From Gammaproteobacteria bacterium (GTDB taxonomy: Bacteria; Pseudomonadota; Gammaproteobacteria; Pseudomonadales; Halieaceae): a DNA stretch of 64,000 nucleotides. Shown here piece after piece: positions 7,434 through 17,827 of the stretch (its first letter is position 1; each line of letters opens with the position of its first letter). The stretch lies in contig JAUHXH010000005.1 of NCBI GenBank assembly GCA_030427085.1, forward strand, positions 310,001 to 374,000. The letters run 5' to 3'. The notes beneath the pieces were generated by a model. It was given only the letters and a program-made list of their open reading frames with translations. It had not been told where the DNA came from and did no database searches. Position numbers and translations under genes: made by a program.

Positions 7434-8442
7434 ATGGCCCTTCCAGATACCGCCGCCGCAACTCCTCCCGCTCAACCTCACCCACACCCAGCACCGCTTC
7501 CAGATAGGTGTCGATACTGCCGTACTCGCTCTCGAGTACCCGCAGCGCCTCGGCCAGATAGGCTTCATGCACCTGGAGCATCGGCAAAATGCCCTCTTCC
7601 GGCACATCTTCCAGGCCGTATTTCTTCCGCACGCGGGGAAGCTCATTGGTGGGATTGAAGTAGCGGGCGCTGAGGAGATAGTCCGCCAGGATCTGCTCTC
7701 GGGACACACCCAGCGCCCACAGGATCATGGCCACCGCAAAACCCGTACGATCTTTTCCGGCCGCGCAGTGGACCAGGATGCGCGCATCGGGCACCGCGAG
7801 TAGTTCGCGGAACATGGTGGCGTAGATTTCACCCTGCCCGCGGGCCAGGTCGCGATTCACTTCCACCATGAAGTCGAACATGTGCTGGGGATTGCCCAGC
7901 TCAAAATGTTCCTGCTCGAAGTAGGCGTCATTGCTGCCGGGCACGATGGGCAGGCTGACAATCCGGGTGTGTACCCCCTCGCGTAACTGTGTGGGATCGT
8001 TGGCCTGCTCCTGTTCACGGCGGAAATCGCAGATCAGGTCCAGTTGCAGGTCGTGCAGCAAATCGCTGTCAAGCTCGCTCAGCTTCGACAACTGGCCGGA
8101 GCGATACAGCGAACCCCAACGAACGGCGCGGCCGTCAGCGGTGCGGTAACCGCCAAAGTCGCGGAAGTTGGGCGCTCCCTGCATGGTCAGGCGCCGCTCG
8201 CCGGATATAAGGTCGGTGCCGTGCTGGTCGCGCAGGCGGAACAGGTGACGGCGGCCGCCGGGCAGACCGCTCAGTCGAATACGACGTTCGTCGTGCACCT
8301 GATCGAATGAGTCAGTCACGGGCTGCCGTGACAGGCTCAGGGCTTGCAGGTCTACTTGCGTATCGGGCGCCGAGGCGTCCCACTCGATGTGGTAGTCACC
8401 GGCGTCGTCGCGCCAGATCTGGATGGCATCGGATAACAACAT
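7432..8442 (-). CDS. Tyrosine-protein phosphatase (PtpB/LipA-like)
   Basis: A 336-residue protein. The catalytic P-loop HCAAGKDRTG lies at residues 225-234 (nucleophile Cys226, Arg232), matching the CxxGKDRTG signature of the bacterial Tyr_phosphatase3 family, whose members dephosphorylate phosphotyrosine and often phosphoinositides. NFRDFGGY (92-99) and CDFRR (138-142) are the usual upstream blocks. Residues 1-85 form an extra N-terminal region, probably a small beta-rich domain. No signal peptide is seen, so it is cytoplasmic. It converges with the small secreted protein gene. Its substrate in this organism is unknown. Confidence 0.88.
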   Translation of the reverse strand: MLLSDAIQIWRDDAGDYHIEWDASAPDTQVDLQALSLSRQPVTDSFDQVHDERRIRLSGLPGGRRHLFRLRDQHGTDLISGERRLTMQGAPNFRDFGGYRTADGRAVRWGSLYRSGQLSKLSELDSDLLHDLQLDLICDFRREQEQANDPTQLREGVHTRIVSLPIVPGSNDAYFEQEHFELGNPQHMFDFMVEVNRDLARGQGEIYATMFRELLAVPDARILVHCAAGKDRTGFAVAMILWALGVSREQILADYLLSARYFNPTNELPRVRKKYGLEDVPEEGILPMLQVHEAYLAEALRVLESEYGSIDTYLEAVLGVGEVEREELRRRYLEGP

Positions 8443-8452
8443 GTCAGCTTCG

Positions 8453-8656
8453 CTATTGGGCTTCGGGGTGGTACTCGATCACCGCTTTAAACACGGTCAT
8501 CACGAGTTCTAACTGCTTGGCGAGCGCCGGCTCAGTGAAAGGGTCCTGCCCCAGGAGCTCCCGGTACATCGGCGCACAGGTGACGTAGGACATTATCATA
8601 TTATTGAGGGCCATTACCGCCCAGGGCGGCAATCCCTGCCCCTGCAGCCTGGCCAA
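8453..8656 (-). pseudogene. Possible remnant of a TetR-type regulator C-terminus
   Basis: A 67-codon frame with only a TTG start after an in-frame TGA; an internal ATG would give 53 residues. The sequence (MALNNMIMSYV, PMYRELLG, QLELVMTVFKAVIEY) looks like the last helices of a TetR-family ligand-binding domain, without any DNA-binding part. It lies 10 bp upstream of the phosphatase gene start. It may be a decayed regulator, or a small real protein; the resemblance is by eye and weak. Confidence 0.3.
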
Positions 8657-8724
8657 CGGTCACCTGCGGGGATGGACCACCCGACCCGCACCGCCGCCTG
8701 GCCCGAAGCAGGCCCACAGATCGG

Positions 8725-8753
8725 TTGACATGGGTGGTCGAAATGTGAATAAT
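8725..8753 (+). promoter_or_regulatory. sigma70 promoter of rpsT
   Basis: A perfect -35 TTGACA (8725-8730), a 17-bp spacer and -10 AATAAT (8748-8753, 5 of 6). This places the transcription start about 30 bases before the rpsT GTG start. Confidence 0.75.
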
Positions 8754-8791
8754 CGCGCCTCCCTGAATTTACACTTTTTGAGGTTTTCAAC

Positions 8792-9058
8792 GTGGCAAAC
8801 TCTCCCCAAGCCCGTAAACGCGCCCGCCAGGCGGAAAAGCGCCGTACTCACAACGCCAGCCTGCGCTCTCGCGTGCGCACCGAGATCAAGCGTGTTATCG
8901 CTGCAATCGGTTCCGGTAACGCTGAGCAAGCCCGCGAAGCCTACCAGGCGGCTGTACCCGTGATCGACCGCATGGCCGACAAGGGCATCATCCACAAAAA
9001 CAAGGCTGCTCGTCACAAGAGCCGTCTGAACGCGCAGGTCAAAGCCCTCTCCGCTTGA
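8792..9058 (+). CDS. rpsT: 30S ribosomal protein S20
   Basis: An 88-residue, very basic, helical protein that binds 16S rRNA in the body of the small subunit. The N-terminus [17 protein letters not shown] and the tail [17 protein letters not shown] are typical. It starts at GTG with GAGG eight bases upstream; non-ATG starts are common for rpsT and in E. coli the UUG start is linked to autoregulation. It has its own promoter and a strong terminator, and converges on proB, as in Pseudomonas. Confidence 0.97.
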   Translation: MANSPQARKRARQAEKRRTHNASLRSRVRTEIKRVIAAIGSGNAEQAREAYQAAVPVIDRMADKGIIHKNKAARHKSRLNAQVKALSA

Positions 9059-9078
9059 TCCGCCGGTACTGAATCCAC

Positions 9079-9107
9079 AAAAAAGCCGGCTTCAAGCCGG
9101 CTTTTTT
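9079..9107. terminator. Bidirectional terminator between rpsT and proB
   Basis: AAAAAAGCCGGC, a TTCAA loop, then GCCGGCTTTTTT: a symmetric hairpin with an A-tract on one side and a T-tract on the other. It can end transcription of rpsT (+) and of the proB operon (-). Confidence 0.92.
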
Positions 9108-9125
9108 GATTCTGCCTGTCAGAGC

Positions 9126-11448
<2,323 letters not shown>

Positions 11449-11473
11449 TTAGGTTTTGCATCCTCCACAAACG

Positions 11474-11503
11474 AAAAGGCCCCGTCAATTTGACGAGGCC
11501 TTT
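11474..11503 (-). terminator. Terminator after rplU-rpmA
   Basis: On the minus strand AAAGGCC-TCGTCAA-ATT-GACGGGGCCTTTT forms a long stem, with one G-U pair, ending in a short T-run. It separates rpmA from obgE and likely attenuates read-through into obgE-proB. Confidence 0.8.
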
Positions 11504-11524
11504 GGTGCGAAGCGTTGCGTGCGA

Positions 11525-11782
11525 TCAGGCGCTCACGACCTGCACGAACTTGCGCTTGTGCGGGCCTTTCACCACGAATTCCACCTTGCCGTCGGCAATG
11601 GCGAACAGGGTGTGGTCCTTACCGATGCGTACGTTGTCGCCAGCGTGGAAACGCGTACCGCGCTGACGCACGATGATGTTGCCCGCTGTTACAGATTCGC
11701 CACCGAAGCGCTTCACGCCAAGGCGTTTACTCTCGGAATCGCGACCGTTACGAGTACTACCACCTGCTTTCTTATGAGCCAT
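11525..11782 (-). CDS. rpmA: 50S ribosomal protein L27
   Basis: An 85-residue protein whose N-terminus ([15 protein letters not shown]) reaches the peptidyl transferase centre; conserved [13 protein letters not shown] is present. There is no Firmicutes-type cleavable N-terminal extension. It lies 15 bp after rplU and is cotranscribed with it; a terminator follows. Confidence 0.98.
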   Translation of the reverse strand: MAHKKAGGSTRNGRDSESKRLGVKRFGGESVTAGNIIVRQRGTRFHAGDNVRIGKDHTLFAIADGKVEFVVKGPHKRKFVQVVSA

Positions 11783-11797
11783 TTCCCGTTTCCTCCT

Positions 11798-12109
11798 TTA
11801 CGCCGAAATACCGGTGATTTTAACTTCGGTATACCACTGGCGGTGACCCGCCTGCTTGCGGTGGTGCTTACGACGATTGAATTTGATGATCGTTACTTTG
11901 TCGTGACGGCCGTGGGAAACCACTTCGGCGGTTACCTTGCTGCCTTCAACTACGGGAGTGCCCACTTTGACGCTCTCGCCTTCACCTACCAGCAGGACCT
12001 TGTCGAATTCGACGGTCTCGCCAGTGGCGATTTCAATTTTTTCCAGCTTGAGGGTTTCGCCCTCAACTACGCGGTGTTGCTTGCCACCGCTTTCGATTAC
12101 TGCGTACAT
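11798..12109 (-). CDS. rplU: 50S ribosomal protein L21
   Basis: A 103-residue 23S rRNA-binding protein. [14 protein letters not shown] at the N-terminus and KRRKHHRKQ-like [15 protein letters not shown] near the C-terminus are diagnostic. First gene of the rplU-rpmA(-obgE-proB) unit and divergent from ispB, as in Pseudomonas and E. coli. A sigma70-like promoter lies about 140 bp upstream, giving an unusually long leader of about 130 bases. Confidence 0.98.
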   Translation of the reverse strand: MYAVIESGGKQHRVVEGETLKLEKIEIATGETVEFDKVLLVGEGESVKVGTPVVEGSKVTAEVVSHGRHDKVTIIKFNRRKHHRKQAGHRQWYTEVKITGISA

Positions 12110-12246
12110 TGCTGTCTCCGTTCAGTTCGCCCGCTCGCTGCGTTACAAAAAAACCTTATAAATCAAGGGGGCAGAGCATGGCACTAACAGTTATATAAGA
12201 CGCCCCCAACAGCGAATTCGGGCCGGGGACAGGTCAGAGGGCGGCG

Positions 12247-12275
12247 ATTGTACTGAAAAGCGCCCCTACAGGCAA
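12247..12275 (-). promoter_or_regulatory. Candidate promoter of rplU operon
   Basis: Minus-strand -35 TTGCCT (12275-12270), 17-bp spacer and -10 TACAAT (12252-12247, 5 of 6). It is back-to-back with the ispB promoter, only about 20 bp away. Confidence 0.55.
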
Positions 12276-12293
12276 GGCGTATTATGGCCTCGT

Positions 12294-12323
12294 CTTGACA
12301 GTGTCAAGGCCACCCCCTAGCAT
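12294..12323 (+). promoter_or_regulatory. ispB promoter with palindrome over the -35 box
   Basis: A perfect -35 TTGACA (12295-12300), 17-bp spacer and -10 TAGCAT (12318-12323). The -35 lies inside a perfect 15-bp palindrome CTTGACA-G-TGTCAAG (12294-12308), which could be an operator. Transcription would start near 12330, supporting the ATG at 12352 as the ispB start. Confidence 0.6.
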
Positions 12324-12351
12324 GCGCGGGCACTTCACAAGCACACCATCC

Positions 12352-13314
12352 ATGCAGCAAATACGCGCGGCAGTCGCCGAGGAATTCGACCAGGTCAACG
12401 AGCTCATCATTGAGCAGCTCCACTCCGACGTGGACATGGTGGAAAACATCGGCCATTACATCGTCGACGCCGGCGGCAAACGCCTGCGCCCATTGCTGGT
12501 GTTGCTCAGCGCCGCCGCCCTGGGCTATCGCGGTCGCGACCACATCACCTTTGCCGCAGTGATCGAGTTCATCCATACCGCCACTCTGCTCCACGACGAT
12601 GTGGTCGATATATCCAGCCTGCGCCGTGGCCGCCCCACCGCCAACGCCCAGTTTGGCAATGCGCCCAGCGTGCTGGTGGGTGACTTCCTTTACACCCGCG
12701 CCTTCCAGTTGATGGTGGGGCTGAACAACGCGGCGATTCTGCGCCACATGGCCGACACCACCAATACCATCGCCGAGGGCGAGGTGCTGCAACTGGTACG
12801 CGCCGGCAATCCCGATACCGCCGAGGCGGATTACCTGGACGTGATCAGCCGCAAAACCGCCGTGCTGTTCGCCGCAGCCTGTCGTGGCGGCGCCACGCTA
12901 GCGGGACGTGATGAGGCCACCTGCGACCGGATGGAAGCGTTTGGCCTGAAGCTGGGAATCGCCTTCCAGATTGTCGACGACCTGCTGGACTACACCGGCG
13001 ACGCTGCAACCATGGGCAAGAACGTGGGCGATGACCTCACGGAGGGCAAGCCGACGCTGCCGTTGATTCGCACCTTACAGGTGGGCAGCGCAGAGCAACA
13101 GGCCGTGGTCCGCCGAGCCATAGAGAACAAGAGCGCTGACGAACTGGACGCCGTTGTTGCGGCGGTGCAGGCTTGCGGCGCCCTCGAATACAGTCAAGAT
13201 CAGGCGGAAGCCTATTACCGCGAAGCGCTGGCCGCACTGGACGGGGTAGCTGAAGGACCGTGCCGGGACGCGCTGATGGAAATTGCTCACTTAAGCGTAC
13301 ACCGGGACCACTAG
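12352..13314 (+). CDS. ispB: Octaprenyl diphosphate synthase
   Basis: Trans-prenyltransferase making the polyprenyl side chain of ubiquinone. GGKRLRP, the first aspartate motif LLHDDVVD, GDFLYTRAFQ and the second aspartate motif DDLLDYTGD are all present; the sequence parallels E. coli IspB through the C-terminal LIGLAHIAVQRD-like MEIAHLSVHRDH. The ATG at 12352 is chosen because it matches the E. coli N-terminus and follows the promoter at 12295-12323; upstream in-frame codons would overlap that promoter. No clear ribosome-binding site is seen. It gives 320 residues, the usual length. Confidence 0.95.
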   Translation: MQQIRAAVAEEFDQVNELIIEQLHSDVDMVENIGHYIVDAGGKRLRPLLVLLSAAALGYRGRDHITFAAVIEFIHTATLLHDDVVDISSLRRGRPTANAQFGNAPSVLVGDFLYTRAFQLMVGLNNAAILRHMADTTNTIAEGEVLQLVRAGNPDTAEADYLDVISRKTAVLFAAACRGGATLAGRDEATCDRMEAFGLKLGIAFQIVDDLLDYTGDAATMGKNVGDDLTEGKPTLPLIRTLQVGSAEQQAVVRRAIENKSADELDAVVAAVQACGALEYSQDQAEAYYREALAALDGVAEGPCRDALMEIAHLSVHRDH

Positions 13315-13364
13315 ACCAACCCACGGGTTAAAATAACAACCCGGAAGGGCTGGTTCCACGCATC

Positions 13365-14897
13365 TCAGTGTTTGGCGGGAACAAAATCCCCCGGTTTGTA
13401 CTGCCTGTCGAAGAACTTCTGGGTCGGTCCGTAGAAGCGGAACAATGAGAACCAGCCCCGCCCCGGAACTGTCTTCAGGAAGTTACGGGCACCCGCTGGC
13501 TTTTCCGGGCCAATATAGAAAGTCACCGACCCATCTTCGTTCTTAACCAGATCATTCATCGAGTTCAATGAGGGATAGATCTGTCCCTCGGCATCTACAC
13601 CGGAGGCGGTCTCCGCATCGTACAGCGTGAGGGACCAGAACAAAGCTGCTGGCGCATCCGGCGGGAAAGTAATGGTGTAGTGCTTTTCACCCCTAAGGAA
13701 TTCACCGTTACTATCCTTGTAGGCATTACCGTACTTGGCACCGAGTCCGACAACCGAAGACATCATCCCGGTGCTGATAGAGTAGTGATTAACGTACATA
13801 TGCGCCTTGGCATCGACATCGGCATAGCCGGTTTTCCGATCACGAAACTCCTCGTCGATAAGCGTGTGCATAAAGTCATCGAGGTTGGTGTGCGCGTGTG
13901 CCACCCATTGTCGATCCTCCCACCACAGGGCTTTCGGCTGCTGATCGAAATTGGCAGCGATATTCTTGGCCATACGCCAGGCGGTGTTCGCCGCCTGATC
14001 CAGTAGTTCCCGGTGGCGGGCCGAGGGCTTGAATTCAAAGCCCTTGCGGATGCCAAGCGCGGCCAGCATGCCGTGCATGTAGGGATCTACTGCATCAATC
14101 CGCTCTTCCTGAATAAATTTGTGCAGCGACTCAAAGTAGCTGAAGTCGTGCGTGAACAGCGCATTGGACGCGATATCTGAAGCGTGGACAAACTTCATAT
14201 CCTTCCGGTCGCCCTGCAAAGGGTAAATCTTCACAGCCTCAATGGCATCTACCCCAGGTGATAGATCGTCCACCGATGTGAAGAACCCGCGGAGAAAGAT
14301 AAAAACACTGTTGGTACGCGAGCGGAACACAAAGTAGTCGTCAGCCTCGGGGCCTGGCTCCATATCAGCGGGAACCAGCAGATACTTGCCACCCTTGCCG
14401 CGGTCCGGCCCTGGCAGGCCAAGATCACCGAGGAAATGACGATCACCCTCAATGACCGGCCCTTCCAGCGGACGGTGCCACATATCATCCATCAAGCCCT
14501 GCAGGCCAGCGGGTACTTCGATGACGAGCGGGCCGGTCTTGCTCAGATCTGCCCAGTTGAGAGCATAGATGACGTCTGAATTCGGCGTAGTGATAACCGT
14601 ATTCGGCTTGAGTCGCTTCTCATAGACCGACACCACGTTATAGCCATAGCCGAACTGATCACCCAGGCCGGTCTTCATGGCGTACATGTTCATCGCGGGT
14701 AAAGCCCAAAGGTAGCTTTGCACCGCGCGCTGGAAATACAGCTCTTCATCCAGTGTGCGCGATGTTTCCTCAGTGGGATAACCGCCTTCCAGTGGCAGCG
14801 AAGCCAGTTTGGCGTAGCGGTCTGCTGCGTCGCTCGCTACGGTGGCCGTGCTGAACAGCAGGGCAGCCAGTACAGATAACAAGGCCCCCGATTTCAT
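13365..14897 (-). CDS. DUF1254/DUF1214 secreted protein (second of tandem pair)
   Basis: A 510-residue protein with a Sec signal peptide (MKSGALLSVLAALLFSTATVAS). The N-terminal half fits DUF1254 (YNVVSVYEKRLKPNTVITTPNSDVIYALNWADL) and the C-terminal part DUF1214 (YTITFPPDAPAALFWSLTLYDAET, GSVTFYIGPEKPAGARNFLKTVPGRGWFSLFRFYGP). The biochemical role of the family is not established. AGGAG lies 7 bases before the ATG at 14897; a longer frame to 14954 would overlap the upstream gene and lose the signal peptide position. It lies 53 bp after a paralogue and is probably in its operon, divergent from an AraC regulator. Confidence 0.88.
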   Translation of the reverse strand: MKSGALLSVLAALLFSTATVASDAADRYAKLASLPLEGGYPTEETSRTLDEELYFQRAVQSYLWALPAMNMYAMKTGLGDQFGYGYNVVSVYEKRLKPNTVITTPNSDVIYALNWADLSKTGPLVIEVPAGLQGLMDDMWHRPLEGPVIEGDRHFLGDLGLPGPDRGKGGKYLLVPADMEPGPEADDYFVFRSRTNSVFIFLRGFFTSVDDLSPGVDAIEAVKIYPLQGDRKDMKFVHASDIASNALFTHDFSYFESLHKFIQEERIDAVDPYMHGMLAALGIRKGFEFKPSARHRELLDQAANTAWRMAKNIAANFDQQPKALWWEDRQWVAHAHTNLDDFMHTLIDEEFRDRKTGYADVDAKAHMYVNHYSISTGMMSSVVGLGAKYGNAYKDSNGEFLRGEKHYTITFPPDAPAALFWSLTLYDAETASGVDAEGQIYPSLNSMNDLVKNEDGSVTFYIGPEKPAGARNFLKTVPGRGWFSLFRFYGPTQKFFDRQYKPGDFVPAKH

Positions 14898-14950
14898 AGG
14901 GGATCTCCTGCTTGGCAATTTCCATGGATTTCTTGTCGAAGGAACGAAGC

Positions 14951-16507
14951 TCATTTCAGTACCTCAAAATCTGGCAAACTAAAGGTCTTGTCGAAGAAGG
15001 GCTGCAGCGGCGCATACAGGCGGAAATAGACAAACCAACCATCATCTCCCACCGTTTTCAGGTGGTTGCTCTCCAGACCTTTGGGTGCGTCGGGGCCAAT
15101 GTAAAGGTCCACACTGCCATCGGCGTTTTTCTGCACACCGTCAGTGCGGCTACCAAGGCTGACATCGCTGATCCGGGTGCCGCCATTTTCGTAGGGCCGC
15201 CGAGTATTTTCGCTGTACAGCGTTACCGACCAGAACTGCCCGACCGGCACATCAGCCGGTACGTGTAGCTTGTAATTTCTGTCAGCGCGCAGCATATCGC
15301 CGCTGGCGTCACGTTTGGTGGTCATGTAGACCTGCCCCGCGCCAGGCGTTGGATTGACCATCCCCTTGGTGGCGCCAATCGCCTCGTAGAACCAGGTGGC
15401 ACGCTCATCGATCTGCTGGATGGTGTCGGTCTCCTGGGCGACCTGGAAATCGAAACTCTTATACCACTGGGTGCCAGGCCAGTAAGGGGCTGTGTAGCGG
15501 GGATTTATCTGCAGATTGCGGGTCATCAACTCACCCATGGCCGCACCTTTCAGCAGGATCTCTTGCTGGCGCTCATCGGGCTCAAAGGCTCGCCCCTTCT
15601 CGATGCCCAAGGGTTCGAGCATGGCCATCCAGGGTTTGTCGATCGGTCGAACCGGCTCCTCCTGAACCATCTCCGACAGGCGTTGCCAGTAGGCCAGCCC
15701 ACGAGGCGAGGTTCCGCTCCATTCCCGATCAAGATTCTCGATAAATCGGCTGGGCTTCACCTTCCCCCCAACACGCCCCATCTTGTATTCGGCCTTGTAC
15801 CGTTGGTAGAAAGCGGGATCGGGGTCGATCACCCGGGTACCGATCATGACGTTGTTGGTGGCGCTCTGAAAGACCAGCACGCCCTCCTCGTGGTATTTGG
15901 CGGGGTCATCCTCAGGCCCCACAACTACATAGGTGGCGCCCTTGCCTTTGTCCGGTCCCGTTAAGCCGACATCCAGAACCGGTCGCATCCACAGGTCCAA
16001 CACCGCGCCGGCGGTCTGCCCTGCCGGATACTCGATGCGTACAGCACCTTTGCCGAGGTTGGTGAAATTGAAGATGTAGGGCGTGGTCAGGTTCCCTGTA
16101 ACAATACCAGTGCGCTCGTTCAGTGAACGCAGCACCACGAAATCCGACCACTCCGAAACGCCATAGGTGCTGACGAGCTCGTCTCGCCAGGTAGTAAAGC
16201 TGACCAGCGGCGTGCTCCATATATAGGCTTGAGCAGCGCGTTGGTAGTCCATTTCATCGAACAAGCGTTGGCTGGCGTCATCATCAAAATAGCTGTCCAC
16301 CAGGGTGATATTACCCAACGGTGTTGCGATAACTTCATCTCCCTGCAACGACGCCTTGGTGAGCGGTACCGCATCTGCGCTTGCAACGCCGGCACTGAGG
16401 GAACTAACGAAGCCAAGGGCAAGTGCAAGGGCGCGTAAATTCTGTCGGCTTGCTACTGCGCGCTTGGCTACTGCATGACGGGGAATTGGATAAGTGTTGT
16501 ATGGCAT
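14951..16507 (-). CDS. DUF1254/DUF1214 secreted protein (first of tandem pair)
   Basis: A 518-residue protein. A long, basic N-region precedes the hydrophobic signal segment LRALALALGFVSSLSAGVASA (about residues 24-44), so it is exported. It has DUF1254 blocks (SDFVVLRSLNERTGIVTGNL, LDLWMRPVLDVGLTGPDKGKG) and a DUF1214 end (GQFWSVTLYSENTRRP, SVDLYIGPDAPKGLESNHLKT). GGGAG precedes the ATG. First gene of a two-gene DUF1254 operon, sharing its upstream region with a divergent AraC-type gene. The two paralogues are clearly diverged, so this is an old duplication or separate acquisition, not a recent tandem copy. Confidence 0.88.
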   Translation of the reverse strand: MPYNTYPIPRHAVAKRAVASRQNLRALALALGFVSSLSAGVASADAVPLTKASLQGDEVIATPLGNITLVDSYFDDDASQRLFDEMDYQRAAQAYIWSTPLVSFTTWRDELVSTYGVSEWSDFVVLRSLNERTGIVTGNLTTPYIFNFTNLGKGAVRIEYPAGQTAGAVLDLWMRPVLDVGLTGPDKGKGATYVVVGPEDDPAKYHEEGVLVFQSATNNVMIGTRVIDPDPAFYQRYKAEYKMGRVGGKVKPSRFIENLDREWSGTSPRGLAYWQRLSEMVQEEPVRPIDKPWMAMLEPLGIEKGRAFEPDERQQEILLKGAAMGELMTRNLQINPRYTAPYWPGTQWYKSFDFQVAQETDTIQQIDERATWFYEAIGATKGMVNPTPGAGQVYMTTKRDASGDMLRADRNYKLHVPADVPVGQFWSVTLYSENTRRPYENGGTRISDVSLGSRTDGVQKNADGSVDLYIGPDAPKGLESNHLKTVGDDGWFVYFRLYAPLQPFFDKTFSLPDFEVLK

Positions 16508-16528
16508 GAATCACTCCCAGTGATCGGT

Positions 16529-16643
16529 ATTCTAGCCTGCCGCTATCGATCCCGTAGCGGACCAGGCATATCTCAACGCATGTCCAGATGAATGCATTCG
16601 CCCGCGGGCACAGGGCGAAGCCAGTACCAACATAGGCTAGAAT
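16529..16643. promoter_or_regulatory. Divergent araC/DUF1254 control region with inverted AGGCTAGAAT
   Basis: The 10-mer ATTCTAGCCT at 16529-16538 is exactly repeated in inverted orientation as AGGCTAGAAT at 16634-16643. On each strand it supplies a -10-like TAGAAT facing outward, 22 bases before the DUF1254 start and about 30 before the regulator start. Neither has a good -35 box, as expected for activator-dependent promoters. Confidence 0.5.
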
Positions 16644-16673
16644 CCAGACCTTGGCTATCCGAAATCCGTACTG

Positions 16674-17648
16674 TTGAATGCAAACGCTATCGTGAATATC
16701 GAACACCTGCACTTGCGACATTGCACCCCGGAAGAACTTACCGGTGTAGTTGACAGTACAGAAATGGAACAACGTTTTATGCCGGGCGGCATATTAGAGG
16801 TAGCGGTAGACCGGATCCACCTTGAAACTGCGGTGGTGCAACGAGGCTACTACGGCATGGGTGTACTGGCAGCGGGCGCCTGGCCGGCTGATCACGTTTG
16901 CCTGGGCCTGGTGCTGGAAACCCCCTCGCACGCTACCGTCAACGGCTTCCTCTGCCCTAGCATGAGTGTCCAACTCTACGCCGAAGGTGTAGAGGTAAGC
17001 TACCGAGCCCCTCCAGGGAGCACCTGGTTCGCCTACTGCGTCAAACGTGAGGTTCTCCAGCAAACGATTGAAACACTGTTTGGTCAGACACTGAACATAC
17101 CGCGCAGCGGAACGATCAGTATCAATCTTACCCCTCCCGATAGGCGGCGTCTGGCAATCAGCATCGCAGCGCTGTTCAGTGCTGTTTCTTCATCGAACCT
17201 GGAAACTCAGCCGAGACAGATCACTGCTCTGGAGTGTCAACTACTCTACGATTTTGCTCGTGCTGTTGTCCCCACAGGCAAACGCAAGCGGCCAGCGTCT
17301 GAGCGACATGCCAGCAACCGCCGTAGACTGATGTCCCTGGCAGAGGACTATCTTCGGGCAAACCTCGCCAAGCCCTTCGTACTGGGAGACTGCGCAACGG
17401 CTATAGGCTGTAGCGAACGGATGCTGGAACGCCATTTTCTCGCAATCTACGGAGTGCCTCCGAGCATCTGGTTTCGATGCATGAAATTAAACGCGGTGCG
17501 CACGGAGCTGGCCTTTTCCGGGAACAAAGGCACGCGCATCAGCGATGTGGCCACTGCCTGGGGCTTCTCCCACTTCGGCCGCTTCTCGGTTGAGTACCAC
17601 AAACTCTTTGGTGAAGCGCCGAGCACCACACTAAAAAGTGCACGGTAA
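16674..17648 (+). CDS. AraC-family transcriptional regulator
   Basis: About 324 residues. The C-terminal 100 residues contain the two helix-turn-helix motifs of the AraC/XylS family (PFVLGDCATAIGCSERMLERHF and ISDVATAWGFSHFGRFSVEYHKLFGEAPS). The N-terminal 200 residues form an effector/dimerisation domain resembling the AraC-binding-like domain of OruR/FeaR-type regulators; the ligand is unknown. The start is unsure: a TTG at 16674 or GTG at 16692, neither with a strong ribosome-binding site. It is divergent from the DUF1254 pair and so probably controls it, and lies upstream of a serine hydrolase. Confidence 0.9.
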   Translation: MNANAIVNIEHLHLRHCTPEELTGVVDSTEMEQRFMPGGILEVAVDRIHLETAVVQRGYYGMGVLAAGAWPADHVCLGLVLETPSHATVNGFLCPSMSVQLYAEGVEVSYRAPPGSTWFAYCVKREVLQQTIETLFGQTLNIPRSGTISINLTPPDRRRLAISIAALFSAVSSSNLETQPRQITALECQLLYDFARAVVPTGKRKRPASERHASNRRRLMSLAEDYLRANLAKPFVLGDCATAIGCSERMLERHFLAIYGVPPSIWFRCMKLNAVRTELAFSGNKGTRISDVATAWGFSHFGRFSVEYHKLFGEAPSTTLKSAR

Positions 17649-17679
17649 TAAATTCCTTTTACTCCTATTGGCACGTGCC

Positions 17680-17733
17680 GATCTCGGTCGAATTGCACCC
17701 CCGCAAACGCCTTTTTATACTTGCCGTTCTACC
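17680..17733 (+). repeat. Promoter-bearing direct repeat, copy 1
   Basis: About 55 bp (core GGTCGAATTGCACCCCCGC) nearly identical to 19045-19098. It contains -35 TTGCAC (17693-17698), a 17-bp spacer and -10 TATACT (17716-17721), followed by TTCTACCCA. It lies between the AraC gene and the serine hydrolase, about 100 bp before the latter's start. Confidence 0.7.
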
Positions 17734-17827
17734 CACCCGCGTGACCAGCCCAACAACCCATGCCGATCGAGCGGTGGCAGATTCGCAATTACAAAAACAA
17801 CGTTCGGGATTGAGGGGAACACACAAG

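Noticed and set aside
13321-13344. CGGGTT...AACCCG inverted repeat after ispB as terminator
   Set aside because: Only a 6-bp stem with an A-rich 8-base loop and no T-run; too weak to call.
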